NCBI GenBank assembly: GCA_035253585.1
Contig: DATFBY010000110.1
Location: forward strand, 62,001-126,000
Source of the DNA: DATFBY01 sp035253585
GTDB lineage: Bacteria; Gemmatimonadota; Gemmatimonadetes; Gemmatimonadales; Gemmatimonadaceae
DNA length: 64,000 bases
Direction of reading: 5' to 3'
This document shows, in pieces, positions 54,792 to 63,886 of the stretch. How positions within the stretch are numbered: the first letter of the stretch is position 1; each line of letters opens with the position of its first letter. The notes under the pieces are model-generated. The model worked only from the letters and a program-made list of their open reading frames with translations, ran no database searches and had not been told where the DNA came from. A program made the position numbers and the translations under genes.

Positions 54792-55352
54792 TCAGCGCCC
54801 CTCCCCTGCTCGAAGTGCCGACGGCTCGTGGCCACGCTCCGACTCGATGCGAGCCATGTAGCGCTGTGCTTCCGATATCCGCTCCACCTCGATCGCCATC
54901 GCTTCGACCGCGTGCTCGATGCGTTGGAGCTGTGAGGCGACACCCGTGTCGAGCTGCGGCGCCGCCGATTTCCGATCGATGCGCCGGCCGAACGCGCGGG
55001 CGATCGGCCAGCCGACGATGATGAACGCCACCATGGCGAAGAACGCGGTAGAAATCGCTACCGCCTCGCGCGGAATGACCGGTCCCCCGAAGGGCGTCGG
55101 CACCTCGATGACCGGGTGCGTCTCCACCGTCGTAATCTTCGACTGCTCACGCGCGATCTGCGCCTGCTCCCTCGCTTGTTCGGCCGCGTCTCGTGCTGCT
55201 TCGCGCGCCGCTTCGACCTGCTCGCGAATCTGTTGCCGAAGCTGCTCGCGGTCGATCGGCGGCTGCGGTGCCTGCGGCGACTGAGGCCCCTGAGCCGGCT
55301 GCCCTGTCTGCGTCGCGGCCGCACCCTGACGTGTTGCGCTCAAATTCGGCAT
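54792..55352 (-). CDS. Coiled-coil single-pass membrane protein
   Basis: The ATG at 55352 gives 186 residues: a Pro/Gln-rich N terminus, a coiled coil (about 30-75), one membrane helix (about 100-120) and a C-terminal helix. The function is unknown. Confidence 0.65.
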   Translation of the reverse strand: MPNLSATRQGAAATQTGQPAQGPQSPQAPQPPIDREQLRQQIREQVEAAREAARDAAEQAREQAQIAREQSKITTVETHPVIEVPTPFGGPVIPREAVAISTAFFAMVAFIIVGWPIARAFGRRIDRKSAAPQLDTGVASQLQRIEHAVEAMAIEVERISEAQRYMARIESERGHEPSALRAGEGR

Positions 55353-55427
55353 TCGATTGATCCCCTGTTGCAACACAGTACGGACAGGAGCGAAGTATAG
55401 TGTCCGCGCCGGGGCGGACGTCAGAGG

Positions 55428-55811
55428 CTAGGGAGCCCGCACCGCGGCGACAGCCTGTATCTCGATTCCGTAGCCATAGTGCAGCGGGCCGACGGGGACG
55501 ATGGCGCGCGCCGGCCGGTGGTCGCCGAGGATACCAGCTATGGTCGCGTCGACCGCGCTCCAGTCACGCATGTCGGCGACGTAGATGGTGAGCTGCACCA
55601 GCTGATCGAGGTCGCTCCCCGCCGCGCGCAGAATTCCCTGCACGTTTCGCATCGTCCGCTCGGTCTGCTCTTCGATCGGTCCGGGACGATGTTCGCTCGA
55701 GCCTGGGATGATCGGCAGCTGCCCGGCTACGAAGACCAGGCCGCTGTGAACGATGCCCTGCGAGTAGTGGCCCCCTGGATGTGGCGCGTCGGCAGTGGCG
55801 ACGATCTTCAT
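55428..55811 (-). CDS. RidA/YjgF-family protein
   Basis: The 127-residue protein has GQLPIIPGS and the conserved Arg-containing RPARAIVPVGPLHYG near the C terminus, as in reactive-intermediate deaminases that hydrolyse 2-aminoacrylate. The fit is good but Rid subfamilies vary, so the exact substrate is uncertain. Confidence 0.88.
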   Translation of the reverse strand: MKIVATADAPHPGGHYSQGIVHSGLVFVAGQLPIIPGSSEHRPGPIEEQTERTMRNVQGILRAAGSDLDQLVQLTIYVADMRDWSAVDATIAGILGDHRPARAIVPVGPLHYGYGIEIQAVAAVRAP

Positions 55812-55826
55812 GGCGCCTCGACCCAG

Positions 55827-56240
55827 CTACGGCTCGACGATCCCTCGACAGCGATTGTCGAAAAACGTCGACGGATGGTCGCCGCGCTGCAGGATGGAGT
55901 GCAGCATCTCGTGCCGCACAGTCAACCCGTGCTCACGATAGCCCTCGGCAAGAATGATCCGATTTCCAGACTCCCACCACCACCCCGCCCACTCCCTTCC
56001 ACGGAGCGTGAACGTCTCAGCGTGTGGGACGACGAACCACTGAACGTCGTTGAAGCTCGCCAAGCGGCCGGCGCACTCTTGCGTCTGCTGCCACCATTCG
56101 ACGTAGTGTGCTGGGGGCGCGAACGGGACGGCACCATTCGGGAGCGGTGCCGGGCCAGTCGCGAGATTGCACCCCGTCGCCGCCAGACCGGCGGCCAGAG
56201 CGGAGAGCGAAAGGTGATGTAGCCGCCTGCGCGTTCTCAT
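55827..56240 (-). CDS. Lipoprotein with HExxH motif (possible metalloprotease)
   Basis: The 137-residue protein has a lipobox (AATGC, C24). H110-E111-M-L-H114 is an HExxH zinc motif, with D121/H122 as a possible third ligand. A small secreted metalloprotease is possible, but the domain is very short. Confidence 0.6.
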   Translation of the reverse strand: MRTRRRLHHLSLSALAAGLAATGCNLATGPAPLPNGAVPFAPPAHYVEWWQQTQECAGRLASFNDVQWFVVPHAETFTLRGREWAGWWWESGNRIILAEGYREHGLTVRHEMLHSILQRGDHPSTFFDNRCRGIVEP

Positions 56241-56363
56241 CGCGACCAGCGTTCCTCAGCATAGTGGTGGAGCGGCGCTCCTTCGCCACTCGGTCTGCCG
56301 AAGAACATGCGGGACTGCTCAGGCAGTTGCCAGGCGCTCTGCCCTCACTGATGAGATGTGAAA

Positions 56364-56795
56364 CTATCCGTTCCGAAAAACTAGAGCGGAATAGATCGCC
56401 AGGTTCACCGCCAGCACGAGAAGGCCCACGACGCGGTGCTTGGCGTTCGTCATCTGCCCCTCGAAGCGCTTGGGAAGGATGTAGCGCTCGACGAAGCCCC
56501 CTTCGTACGTCGTCTGGCCGGCACGGGCGCGAAGCCACTTCTCCAGGGGTGTAAGCGGGCACGTCCAGTTGACGAGGTGGACCCAGACGCCCCATGCCGC
56601 GATCGGGATGTGCCACCACATCGGTACGAACCCCCAGACCACCAACAGGCCGCCGAGGAGGATGTACATCGACACGATGAAGTGCGTGGCCGCGACGACC
56701 GATGCCAGACGCCTCAGCAGGTGATGCCGGTTGCCGTGGCTCGGCGCATCAGTGGCTACGATGTCGGGAATGGCGGGACCTGTGGTCATCGTCAT
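56364..56795 (-). CDS. DUF2784 membrane protein
   Basis: The 143-residue protein has four hydrophobic stretches and the family pattern WWHIPIAAWGVWVHLVNWTCPLTPLE and YEGGFVERYILP (given here in parts), matching DUF2784. The function is unknown. Confidence 0.82.
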   Translation of the reverse strand: MTMTTGPAIPDIVATDAPSHGNRHHLLRRLASVVAATHFIVSMYILLGGLLVVWGFVPMWWHIPIAAWGVWVHLVNWTCPLTPLEKWLRARAGQTTYEGGFVERYILPKRFEGQMTNAKHRVVGLLVLAVNLAIYSALVFRNG

Positions 56796-56847
56796 TGTGC
56801 GAGACGATTCAAGCTAATGCGGCGAGGGGCGTCGTCCGATGGCGCGG

Positions 56848-57306
56848 TCAAGGCGCGGGCCGTTCGCCCGCGCAGGGGACTCTCCACACCGCGACTTGCG
56901 CCGTCGGCGCCACCGCCCGGCCATCGGCCACGAACGCGGTGGCGGTGCCGCGAACGGTATCGCCAGGCGCCGCGAAGGACGGAAACCGTAAGCTCACGCC
57001 AGCCGGCCACCACGACGGGATGAGCACAAGGCGCTGCTCGCTACCAGCCGTGTCCACCATCGCCGATTCCCGGTTGCCATTCGCCACCGCGCCGCCGTGC
57101 GTCGTTCCGCTGGGCCGTGCCTGACGAACGTAGTCGCGCGTGCTGGAGTCGTGACCGGCGGTGAGCCAATCGAGCGGAGGGGTCCACGTGCCGAATGCGA
57201 AGCGGTAGCAGCCCGATGCACGCGGATCGTCGCCGTCCTGCGCCTGCGCGACTCCGAACGTACTCAGGAGCGCCATCCCGATCAGCAGTACGCGCGTCAC
57301 CAACAT
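56848..57306 (-). CDS. Hypothetical exported protein
   Basis: The 152-residue protein has a signal peptide (about 1-22), one likely disulphide (SGCYRF and WRVPCAG) and a beta-rich mature part. No family is recognised. Confidence 0.6.
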   Translation of the reverse strand: MLVTRVLLIGMALLSTFGVAQAQDGDDPRASGCYRFAFGTWTPPLDWLTAGHDSSTRDYVRQARPSGTTHGGAVANGNRESAMVDTAGSEQRLVLIPSWWPAGVSLRFPSFAAPGDTVRGTATAFVADGRAVAPTAQVAVWRVPCAGERPAP

Positions 57307-57315
57307 AGCCGCCGC

Positions 57316-58074
57316 CTAACGAGAGCGCATTCGATGCAGGAACGCCCGCTCTTCCGACGTCAGGCTACTGGCGCCGTGTACCTTCATCTTCTCGCCGAGC
57401 CTGTCGAGCTCCTCGATGTTCAGCGGGTGCAAACCGTCACGGCGAATGAGCTCAGGGCGCAAGTCGTCGGTGAGCACGCCCGTCGGGCCACCGAACATCG
57501 CCTTATCCACCTTCTTCTTGAACTCGCGCTCCGGCGAGCGGTGCCCAATGTACTGAAGATACAGGTATGCCCCGAGGATCCCTCCGAGGTGCGCCCAGTG
57601 GGCGATGCCGCCGCCGAAACGGCCGAGTCCGTTGAAGACCGCGTAGAACGTGGTGAAGAGCAGAAGCAGCCGCGCCTCCACCGGTACGACCCCCCAGATG
57701 TAGATCTTGTCGTGCGGCCAGAAGCGCGCGTACGCCATGAAGACACCGAAGACCGCGCCCGAGGCGCCGACGATCGGCGCGCGGTCGAGGAAGGACAGCG
57801 CCGCCGCGGTCAGACCGCTCAGGAAATAGAGCGTGATGAAGCGGCCGCTTCCCAACCTGCTCTCGACGCGCGGACCGAAAAAGTAGAGCGAGAGCATGTT
57901 GAAGATCAGATGCCACGGGCCCGCATGCGCGAACATGTAGGTGATGATGGTCCATGGCATGACGAAGATCGCGGGTGGCCAGAACTGCAGCCACTCGAGG
58001 GTTCGCGGGTTCACGAACGTCAGCGCGAAGACGGCGACGTTCGCGAAGAGAAGTCGGAGTACCCAGGGCGTCAT
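57316..58074 (-). CDS. Rhomboid-family intramembrane serine protease
   Basis: The 252-residue protein has six or so membrane segments with catalytic S105 in GASGAVFG and H162 in WAHLGGILG, plus the HLIFNM motif. Rhomboids cleave membrane proteins within the bilayer. The substrate is unknown. Confidence 0.9.
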   Translation of the reverse strand: MTPWVLRLLFANVAVFALTFVNPRTLEWLQFWPPAIFVMPWTIITYMFAHAGPWHLIFNMLSLYFFGPRVESRLGSGRFITLYFLSGLTAAALSFLDRAPIVGASGAVFGVFMAYARFWPHDKIYIWGVVPVEARLLLLFTTFYAVFNGLGRFGGGIAHWAHLGGILGAYLYLQYIGHRSPEREFKKKVDKAMFGGPTGVLTDDLRPELIRRDGLHPLNIEELDRLGEKMKVHGASSLTSEERAFLHRMRSR

Positions 58075-58170
58075 CGAGCCTCAGCCGCGCGCCGACAGGA
58101 AATCGAAGTCATTCCTCGCAACAAAGTGAAAGCGAAACGTGTCGTCAAGCCATCCGGGCGCGGCTACATT

Positions 58171-58875
58171 ATGCGCGCCATGCCCCGCCTGCTTCTCCCG
58201 CGCGCACTTCCCCCTCTCAGACGTATTGCGCGCTGGCTGGTGCTGACCATTGCTCTGTACTACACCGCCTGCTTCCTCGGGCTCATTTACCTGAGATTCT
58301 TTCCACCGCTCGTCACCATGGTGCAGATCCAGCGCGCTATCGAGTCGCCATTCGTGAAAGGGCCTTATTCGCACCGTTCGCGATGGGTCGACGTCGACTC
58401 GTTGCCGCGCCACGTGCCGCACGCCGTGATCGCCGCCGAGGACGGCCGCTTCTACGAGCACCGCGGCTTCGATTGGGAAGAGCTGGATGCCGCGCGACGT
58501 CAGGCGGAGCGGCGAAGACGTCCGCTGCGCGGCGCTTCGACGATCACACAGCAACTGGTGAAGAATCTTTTCCTCACCACACATCGCTCGTACGTGCGTA
58601 AGGGGATCGAGTACACACTGACGCCTCTGGCCGAGCTCATCCTTCCGAAGCGCCGCATCCTCGAGCTCTACTTGAACGTGGTCGAATGGGGACCTGGCGT
58701 CTACGGAATAGACGCCGCCTCTCATTATCACTATCGCAGGCCGGCGCGTCGCCTCACCCGAGAGCAAGCCGCGCGACTGGCGGCGATTCTCCCGGCGCCG
58801 CGACGGCGAGTGCCGAACCGCATGGCGGGATACGCGTCCGTGATCCAGTCGCGCATGCGAGCACGTGGTTGGTGA
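58171..58875 (+). CDS. mtgA: Monofunctional peptidoglycan glycosyltransferase
   Basis: The GT51 enzyme polymerises glycan strands from lipid II. The ATG at 58171 gives 234 residues with one N-terminal membrane helix (about 21-45) and catalytic E90 in AAEDGRFYEHRGFDW, then GASTITQQLVKNLFL. There is no transpeptidase domain, hence monofunctional. Confidence 0.93.
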   Translation: MRAMPRLLLPRALPPLRRIARWLVLTIALYYTACFLGLIYLRFFPPLVTMVQIQRAIESPFVKGPYSHRSRWVDVDSLPRHVPHAVIAAEDGRFYEHRGFDWEELDAARRQAERRRRPLRGASTITQQLVKNLFLTTHRSYVRKGIEYTLTPLAELILPKRRILELYLNVVEWGPGVYGIDAASHYHYRRPARRLTREQAARLAAILPAPRRRVPNRMAGYASVIQSRMRARGW

Positions 58876-58888
58876 GCCGGCGCGAGCG

Positions 58889-59119
58889 CTACGAGCCGCG
58901 CCACCAACGCGGCTCGCGGCCGACCGCCGCCATGTAGATCGCCGTCGATCCGAGCGCCAGCGCTGGAAGACTTTCGAGCACGCCGATCCAGCCGTGCCTG
59001 ACGATGACGATGCTTCCGGCAGCGAGGATGGCCAGGCCGAGCACCGCGGCAATCGCACGGCCGACGGCACCGAAGCGCCGTGCGCCGCCATACTGTCGCG
59101 TCATCGCGTGATGCGCCAT
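58889..59119 (-). CDS. Small membrane protein (hypothetical)
   Basis: The 76-residue protein has two hydrophobic segments (about 20-40 and 45-65). The function is unknown. It is convergent with mtgA. Confidence 0.55.
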   Translation of the reverse strand: MAHHAMTRQYGGARRFGAVGRAIAAVLGLAILAAGSIVIVRHGWIGVLESLPALALGSTAIYMAAVGREPRWWRGS

Positions 59120-59137
59120 GCGAGCATCACACTGAGC

Positions 59138-59731
59138 TCAGTGGCTGGGCTGCGCAAAGGTGCCGTGCTTGAAGAGCCCGTACCAGGCGCTCAGGTCGTC
59201 TTCGGAGAACACGCGGAGCTCGGCAAAGATCTCGCGCGCGAAGTCGACAGCGCCAAGACCACTGGCGGTGATCACACCGTCATCTCGGGTGGCCAGATCC
59301 GTCACGTAGCGAGCATCGCCGCCGTATCCGGGGACCATGCCGCTCAGGTATTCGGGCGCATTGCTGGTGTGCTTGCGATCGGCGAGCAATCCCGCACGCG
59401 CAACCGCCAACGTCGCTCCACAGATCGCGGCGATCGGTACGCGCGCATCGCGACAGGCGTGGAGCACGCGCTCCAGCGTTTGGCGAGGGTAATCTCCTTC
59501 CCACATGTCGCCGCCGGGAAGGAGAAAGAGCTTCGCATCGTCGACATCGACATCTTCGAGCGTGCCTGACGGCTCGACACGCATCCCACCCATCGAGATC
59601 ACTGCCGACCGATCGAAGCCGACCGTCGCTACCTCGTATCCGCCCGAGCGCCGCAGCTCGGCGAGCGCGTGCGCGGGCTCCCAGTCGGCAAACCCGTTGA
59701 ACACGAGCGCGAAGATCTTCCCGTCAGGCAT
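59138..59731 (-). CDS. DJ-1/PfpI-family protein
   Basis: The 197-residue protein has FLLPGGDMWEGD and the nucleophile elbow AAICGATLAV (C104). Family members include chaperones, glyoxalases and proteases. The exact role is unknown. Confidence 0.87.
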   Translation of the reverse strand: MPDGKIFALVFNGFADWEPAHALAELRRSGGYEVATVGFDRSAVISMGGMRVEPSGTLEDVDVDDAKLFLLPGGDMWEGDYPRQTLERVLHACRDARVPIAAICGATLAVARAGLLADRKHTSNAPEYLSGMVPGYGGDARYVTDLATRDDGVITASGLGAVDFAREIFAELRVFSEDDLSAWYGLFKHGTFAQPSH

Positions 59732-59738
59732 CGCGGCA

Positions 59739-59778
59739 TCGGGACTCGGCCCGAGTCGCCATGCGGGCCGAGTCCCGA
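59739..59778 (-). terminator. Terminator after the AP2-like gene
   Basis: A 14-bp stem (59739-59752 with 59765-59778) with a 12-base loop lies four bases past the stop at 59782 on the minus strand. Confidence 0.7.
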
Positions 59779-59781
59779 CTC

Positions 59782-60030
59782 CTACCGAGACTTCTTCGAG
59801 GGCGCGCGGCCGGTCTTCTTGACCTTGCGCAGCCAGCTCGACGCCGCGTCTAACGCCTTGCGCTTCCCGCCATACCCCGCATCACCAAAGAACGCCGTGT
59901 GACGCGGACGCCACCCCTTGTTGGTCTTGTGGTAGCCCACGCGCACGACGTAGCCGTGCGTGCGTGTGCTCTCTTGATCGACTCGAACGATGCCGGGAGC
60001 GAGACTCCCGTTGGCGCGCGGTGGGGACAT
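59782..60030 (-). CDS. Small AP2-like DNA-binding candidate
   Basis: The 82-residue protein has GIVRVDQESTRTHGYVVRVG, WRPRHTAFFGDAGYGGKRKA and ALDAASSWLRK, resembling bacterial AP2/ERF-like domains (three beta strands and a helix). It ends in a Lys/Arg tail. DNA binding is inferred only. Confidence 0.55.
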   Translation of the reverse strand: MSPPRANGSLAPGIVRVDQESTRTHGYVVRVGYHKTNKGWRPRHTAFFGDAGYGGKRKALDAASSWLRKVKKTGRAPSKKSR

Positions 60031-60261
60031 AGTGGTCTCGGTCGAAACGGTGCGCGATGAATCGCGGACAGGGTGTCCACGACGATTAGAAGATGCTAAT
60101 GAACCCAGGCCCCGAGTGCTAGAGGACGGATGGGAGCGTCTGCCTCACCAGCCCAATCCTCGACTAATTAGGCAGCAAAGTGTCGTCAGTCAGGCGCCGT
60201 GGCTACCCTCCTTCGCCAGCACTCGTCCGCGCACCGCTCTCACCGCACATCGAGCGCCTGC

Positions 60262-60783
60262 CTAACGGGGCGCCAACCGGTGCAGCAACAGCGTCGTGTC
60301 CGGATCGGGTTGCAGCGACAGCGTGTCGACTTCGTACTCGCCAGGCGCGAGCTCGATGCGCAACGCCTTGGGCGGAAGATCCGTTCCAGAGTGCGCCGCG
60401 TCGAAGAGCACGAGCGCACTTCGCACCGGCATCACCATGCTCGACCCTCGCGGTAATCCGCCCTTTGCGCCTTGCCGCACCGCACGCTCGGCCACCGCCT
60501 GGTCGGCCGCGCTCGACAATCGCACCAGCACGCCGCCCGAGCCGCTGGCATCGGGCATCCATGCGGTCGAGATCGGCTCGTCGCCCAACACCAAGCCAAA
60601 GCCACTCCCGACGCGTATGCGCTCGAGTGGCTGGCGCGTTGCGCAGGCGCGCTCGTAATCCGTGGCGCCGCTCATGGGCCCATCAGCGCCGTGCCACGAC
60701 TCCAGTAGATCCTCCGACAGGAGCAGGAGTGGTCCTCCATTCGACTCCAACCACTCGAGCGAGCTGTTATCGCGGGCATCCAT
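60262..60783 (-). CDS. Imm21-like immunity protein
   Basis: The 173-residue soluble protein opens with LEWLESNGGPLLLLSEDLLE and has DYERACATRQP and VLGDEPISTAWMPD, resembling the Imm21 family of polymorphic-toxin immunity proteins. No toxin gene is next to it, so it is an orphan. Recognition rests on remembered family pattern. Confidence 0.6.
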   Translation of the reverse strand: MDARDNSSLEWLESNGGPLLLLSEDLLESWHGADGPMSGATDYERACATRQPLERIRVGSGFGLVLGDEPISTAWMPDASGSGGVLVRLSSAADQAVAERAVRQGAKGGLPRGSSMVMPVRSALVLFDAAHSGTDLPPKALRIELAPGEYEVDTLSLQPDPDTTLLLHRLAPR

Positions 60784-60891
60784 GCCAGTCGTCTCCGGAC
60801 CGATGAAGCGCTCAAGCGCGGATAATGTGCGTTCGCGGCGCGGCGCGCCAGCGCCTGCCGATTGTAGCGGACTCGTTAGGCGGGCTGGCCC

Positions 60892-61104
60892 TCAGCGCGG
60901 CGTCTCATCTCGCGAGCGCAGCGCCGCTCGAACGTTCATGCCGCCGCGCAGCAGGAAAAAGGCCGCGAAAGCCACGTCGAGCCAGCGAGCAGTCGTTACA
61001 GGTGTTCCAGGCGGGAACAACGGCCGCGACAAGAGAAAGATCGCGAGGCCGATCATGAAAACGCCGATGATCAAACCGATCACGTGCCTTGTCGAAAGCG
61101 CCAT
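60892..61104 (-). CDS. Small membrane protein (hypothetical)
   Basis: The 70-residue protein has two hydrophobic segments (about 7-26 and 39-58). It follows the 133-residue membrane-protein gene by 3 bases, so the two are probably one operon. The function is unknown. Confidence 0.6.
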   Translation of the reverse strand: MALSTRHVIGLIIGVFMIGLAIFLLSRPLFPPGTPVTTARWLDVAFAAFFLLRGGMNVRAALRSRDETPR

Positions 61105-61107
61105 CCC

Positions 61108-61509
61108 CTACCTCCGATCCAGTCGCATTCGGACGTACACGGCCGCCAGCGCCAGAAAAGACGAAAAAGCTATCGCGCCGAATATGGCGCCGCGCCACGT
61201 TCGCGCCGGCACCTCGCCGGTACGCAGGGAGAGCGGCAGAGCCAGGCAGAACAACACCGCGGCCACCGCCGAGGCAATGAGCCAACGCAGCGACCGACGC
61301 TCGCCTCGCCACACGGCGAGCGCGGCCGCTCCCGTCGTAATGCCGAGCGTGATCCCCGCGGCCGCCAACACGCGCCAGTCAACGGTCACCTGACGACGAG
61401 TCATGACCAAGAATGCCAGCGTGAAGCCGGACAGCGCGTACCAGCACAACAGACTGGCCAGCACTCGGAAGCCCAGTGGTATGGTCGATGGCGCACTTCG
61501 CTCGGCCAT
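61108..61509 (-). CDS. Membrane protein (hypothetical)
   Basis: The 133-residue protein has four hydrophobic segments. No family is recognised. It lies 3 bases from the 70-residue membrane protein. Confidence 0.6.
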   Translation of the reverse strand: MAERSAPSTIPLGFRVLASLLCWYALSGFTLAFLVMTRRQVTVDWRVLAAAGITLGITTGAAALAVWRGERRSLRWLIASAVAAVLFCLALPLSLRTGEVPARTWRGAIFGAIAFSSFLALAAVYVRMRLDRR

Positions 61510-61541
61510 CTCGGCTGCTGCCTAACGAGTCGCCCGAGCCA

Positions 61542-62147
61542 CTACTTGCGCTCGTACTTCCAATTGCGCGTCTTCCCCTCCGACATCCACGCGATCGCCG
61601 TCTCCAGGCGCCGCTGCCGGGTCTCCGCTCCCTTTGCCTCGGTTACCCACGTCAGGTACTCGCGCTTGTTGCTCGGGCTGAAAGCATTGAAGGTGCTGTA
61701 GGCGCGCTTGTTCTTCTTGAGCGCGGCGGCGAAGTCGGGCGGGACCTTCAGATCCGATTTTGACGTTTTCGCCTTCGTTTCGCGCGGCACCTTCACGCCT
61801 TCGTCGTTCAGCCGCGCCGCTTTCTTTACGTAGGCGACCAACACTCTTCGAGGCGGAAGATCAGAAAGCTTCGTGATCCGGCCGAACTGTCCCGCCGCCT
61901 CCGCGCTTTTTTCCGGGCGATCGAGAACGAGCGAGCTCTTCCAGAAGCCGAAGGCGCAATGCTCCTTGAAGGCCGCCATGGTGCAGAGCATTCCCTTGTA
62001 GTTGAACGTCGGGACGCTCCACTTGATCACTTCCTCGACCTCGGGACATCCCTCGTGCACGACGCCGCGGAGATGCTCGAGGATCGGCTTGGCGAAGTCG
62101 GCGGACTTGGCGATGTAGGCGTCGACGCGAGGATCTCGCTTCCCCAT
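61542..62147 (-). CDS. DUF1801 / YdeI-like protein
   Basis: The ATG at 62147 gives 201 residues: an N-terminal DUF1801 (iron-chaperone-like) domain (KWSVPTFNYKGMLCTMAAFK) and a C-terminal YdeI/OmpD-associated segment (ALKKNKRAYSTFNAFSPSNK and REYLTWVTEAKGAETRQRR). The function is unknown. The upstream open frame overlaps the next gene and is not needed. Confidence 0.82.
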   Translation of the reverse strand: MGKRDPRVDAYIAKSADFAKPILEHLRGVVHEGCPEVEEVIKWSVPTFNYKGMLCTMAAFKEHCAFGFWKSSLVLDRPEKSAEAAGQFGRITKLSDLPPRRVLVAYVKKAARLNDEGVKVPRETKAKTSKSDLKVPPDFAAALKKNKRAYSTFNAFSPSNKREYLTWVTEAKGAETRQRRLETAIAWMSEGKTRNWKYERK

Positions 62148-62203
62148 GAGCTGCTCGGCGGAGTGGACGTGAGACGCGAATGTGTAGATCGAGAAAGCGA
62201 GGT

Positions 62204-62425
62204 TCAAGCCGGGCGCCGAACCACGACGTAGAGCGCGAGCAGAATGCCGCCCAGCACGATCGCGCCCGTTCCGAGGAGTCCGATCGGCACGCTGTGTACG
62301 TGCGGTGATCGCGGGTCGCCGGCGCGCATCGACGCGGCAAGCGCCCAACCTCCGCAGAGCACTAGCGTCGCGCCGCTGGCTACCAATGCGATGCGGACCC
62401 AACGTGCATACGGCGCCGACGTCAT
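62204..62425 (-). CDS. Small membrane protein (hypothetical)
   Basis: The 73-residue protein has two hydrophobic segments (about 11-31 and 47-68). It overlaps the next gene by 4 bases. The function is unknown. Confidence 0.6.
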   Translation of the reverse strand: MTSAPYARWVRIALVASGATLVLCGGWALAASMRAGDPRSPHVHSVPIGLLGTGAIVLGGILLALYVVVRRPA

Positions 62426-62859
62426 GCGGAGCGACTCTCCTTGTGCGCCGGAAGGCCGGTTCGCTCGAGGCTCTGCTCGTCCTCAGGCCCGAGATGCAGC
62501 GTCCCTTCTCGCTCCTGCGATACCACCGAGAGGAAGACGCGGCCGCCGCGATACACCACCGGATTCTCGAGCGCGCCGATGGCGGGCGCGTACGTGAACA
62601 ACCCTTCGGCGAGCAGCTCCCGAAGCGCGGCGATCGATTCGCCGGTCAAAGCCCACCGGTCACCAGCGCTGGCGATACGACGCCGGAATGGAGCGAGGAT
62701 GGCATCGACTTTCGCCCAGAGCGTCTCAGGCAGATACGGCGGACCCAGGAAAGCCAAGCCGAACTCATCCGCGCCGCGGCTTCGGCACCATTCGAGAAGG
62801 TGCCAGCTGGACGCGGCGGAATAGTCTTCGGCGCGGACGAACAGCGTGGCAACAGTCAT
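62422..62859 (-). CDS. Hypothetical soluble protein
   Basis: The 145-residue protein has no recognised motif (LLEWCRSRGADEFGLAFLGP, WAKVDAILAPFRRRI). It overlaps the small membrane-protein gene by 4 bases. The function is unknown. Confidence 0.6.
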   Translation of the reverse strand: MTVATLFVRAEDYSAASSWHLLEWCRSRGADEFGLAFLGPPYLPETLWAKVDAILAPFRRRIASAGDRWALTGESIAALRELLAEGLFTYAPAIGALENPVVYRGGRVFLSVVSQEREGTLHLGPEDEQSLERTGLPAHKESRSA

Positions 62860-62885
62860 TGCTTCAGGAAGTCGGACTCATCGCG

Positions 62886-63422
62886 CTACGGAGAGGCGAT
62901 CGCGCGCGACATTCGGCAAACGGGAAGCGTCACACCGTCGGGCAAGTCGACGTCGAACCGTTCTTCGACGATGAAGCCAAGGGCGGCGTAGAGGGGCTCG
63001 CCAGGCAATGTGGCGACCAGCTCGAATGCGCGGAAGCCGTGGCGAGCGGCGGCGCGCTCGCACTCCTCGAAGAGCAGACGTGCCAACCCGCGCCGCGCCC
63101 ATTGTGGATGCACGAAGAACGCGCGGATGCGAGCGGGCGACACTCGCGGATCCAGCAATGTGTCGCGCCCGTCCGCGGTTGATTTCATCTGGTCGCCACC
63201 GAACAGTGTGCGTCGACGGCTCCAGCCGCCGGCGCCCACCAGCACGCCGTGCTGCTCCATGACGTAGTAGCTACCGTCGGCAATGAGCTGGGTATCGACG
63301 CCGAACACGTACCGTGTCGCGCTGACGATCTGCTCGGGCGTGTAATAGCCGGCGCTGAGCTCGGCCACCGACCGCTCGATCAGCGACGTCAGCGCGGCGA
63401 CATCGTCAGGCACCGCACGGCG
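62886..63422 (-). CDS. GNAT-family N-acetyltransferase
   Basis: The ATG at 63422 gives 178 residues with RIRAFFVHPQWARRGLARLL (acetyl-CoA-binding motif A) and LYAALGF (motif B). The substrate is unknown. The upstream open frame overlaps the next gene. Confidence 0.85.
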   Translation of the reverse strand, partial: RRAVPDDVAALTSLIERSVAELSAGYYTPEQIVSATRYVFGVDTQLIADGSYYVMEQHGVLVGAGGWSRRRTLFGGDQMKSTADGRDTLLDPRVSPARIRAFFVHPQWARRGLARLLFEECERAAARHGFRAFELVATLPGEPLYAALGFIVEERFDVDLPDGVTLPVCRMSRAIASP

Positions 63423-63472
63423 CATCGCAACCGTACCCGGGGTGGCAACGCCGGCGTCCCTGGGAGAAGGCG

Positions 63473-63865
63473 TCACGGCTGACGCGCCGCCACATCCGGT
63501 GTCGTGACGCGGCGAAGGTGCCACGCACTCAGTAAAGCGATGCCGAGCACCGCCGCCGCGCCGGTCAGCAAGCCGGAGCGCTCCTCGGTAGGCAGCGAAA
63601 ACATCGGACCGAGGCTCACGATCATCGCCGAGGTCGTAATGCCGTAGCCGAGCGCGGTGAGAGCCGACCAGCGCTTCATCTTCCAGGCGCCAACGGCAGT
63701 TGCCGCGGCCAACAGCAAGTTGATGCTTTGCATGACGTTCAATAGTGGCGGCTCCCTTTCGATGTCGAGCAGGGCCTTCACCACTTCGATCGCATCGGCG
63801 ATTGTAATCAGTCCGAACATCCCAACGAGCAGGAGCGTGATCGCGCGGCGATAGGCGGGCTTCAT
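63473..63865 (-). CDS. Membrane protein (hypothetical)
   Basis: The 130-residue protein has four hydrophobic segments (about 8-26, 44-60, 68-85 and 98-116). No family is recognised. Confidence 0.6.
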   Translation of the reverse strand: MKPAYRRAITLLLVGMFGLITIADAIEVVKALLDIEREPPLLNVMQSINLLLAAATAVGAWKMKRWSALTALGYGITTSAMIVSLGPMFSLPTEERSGLLTGAAAVLGIALLSAWHLRRVTTPDVAARQP

Positions 63866-63886
63866 GACGAGCGATGGGCGTTGCTG

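Noticed and set aside
57097..58170. Long upstream extension of mtgA
   Set aside because: It would run antisense through the whole rhomboid gene. The mtgA family start is at 58171.
59990..60265. 91-residue plus-strand open frame
   Set aside because: It overlaps the AP2-like gene antisense and has no motif or ribosome-binding site.
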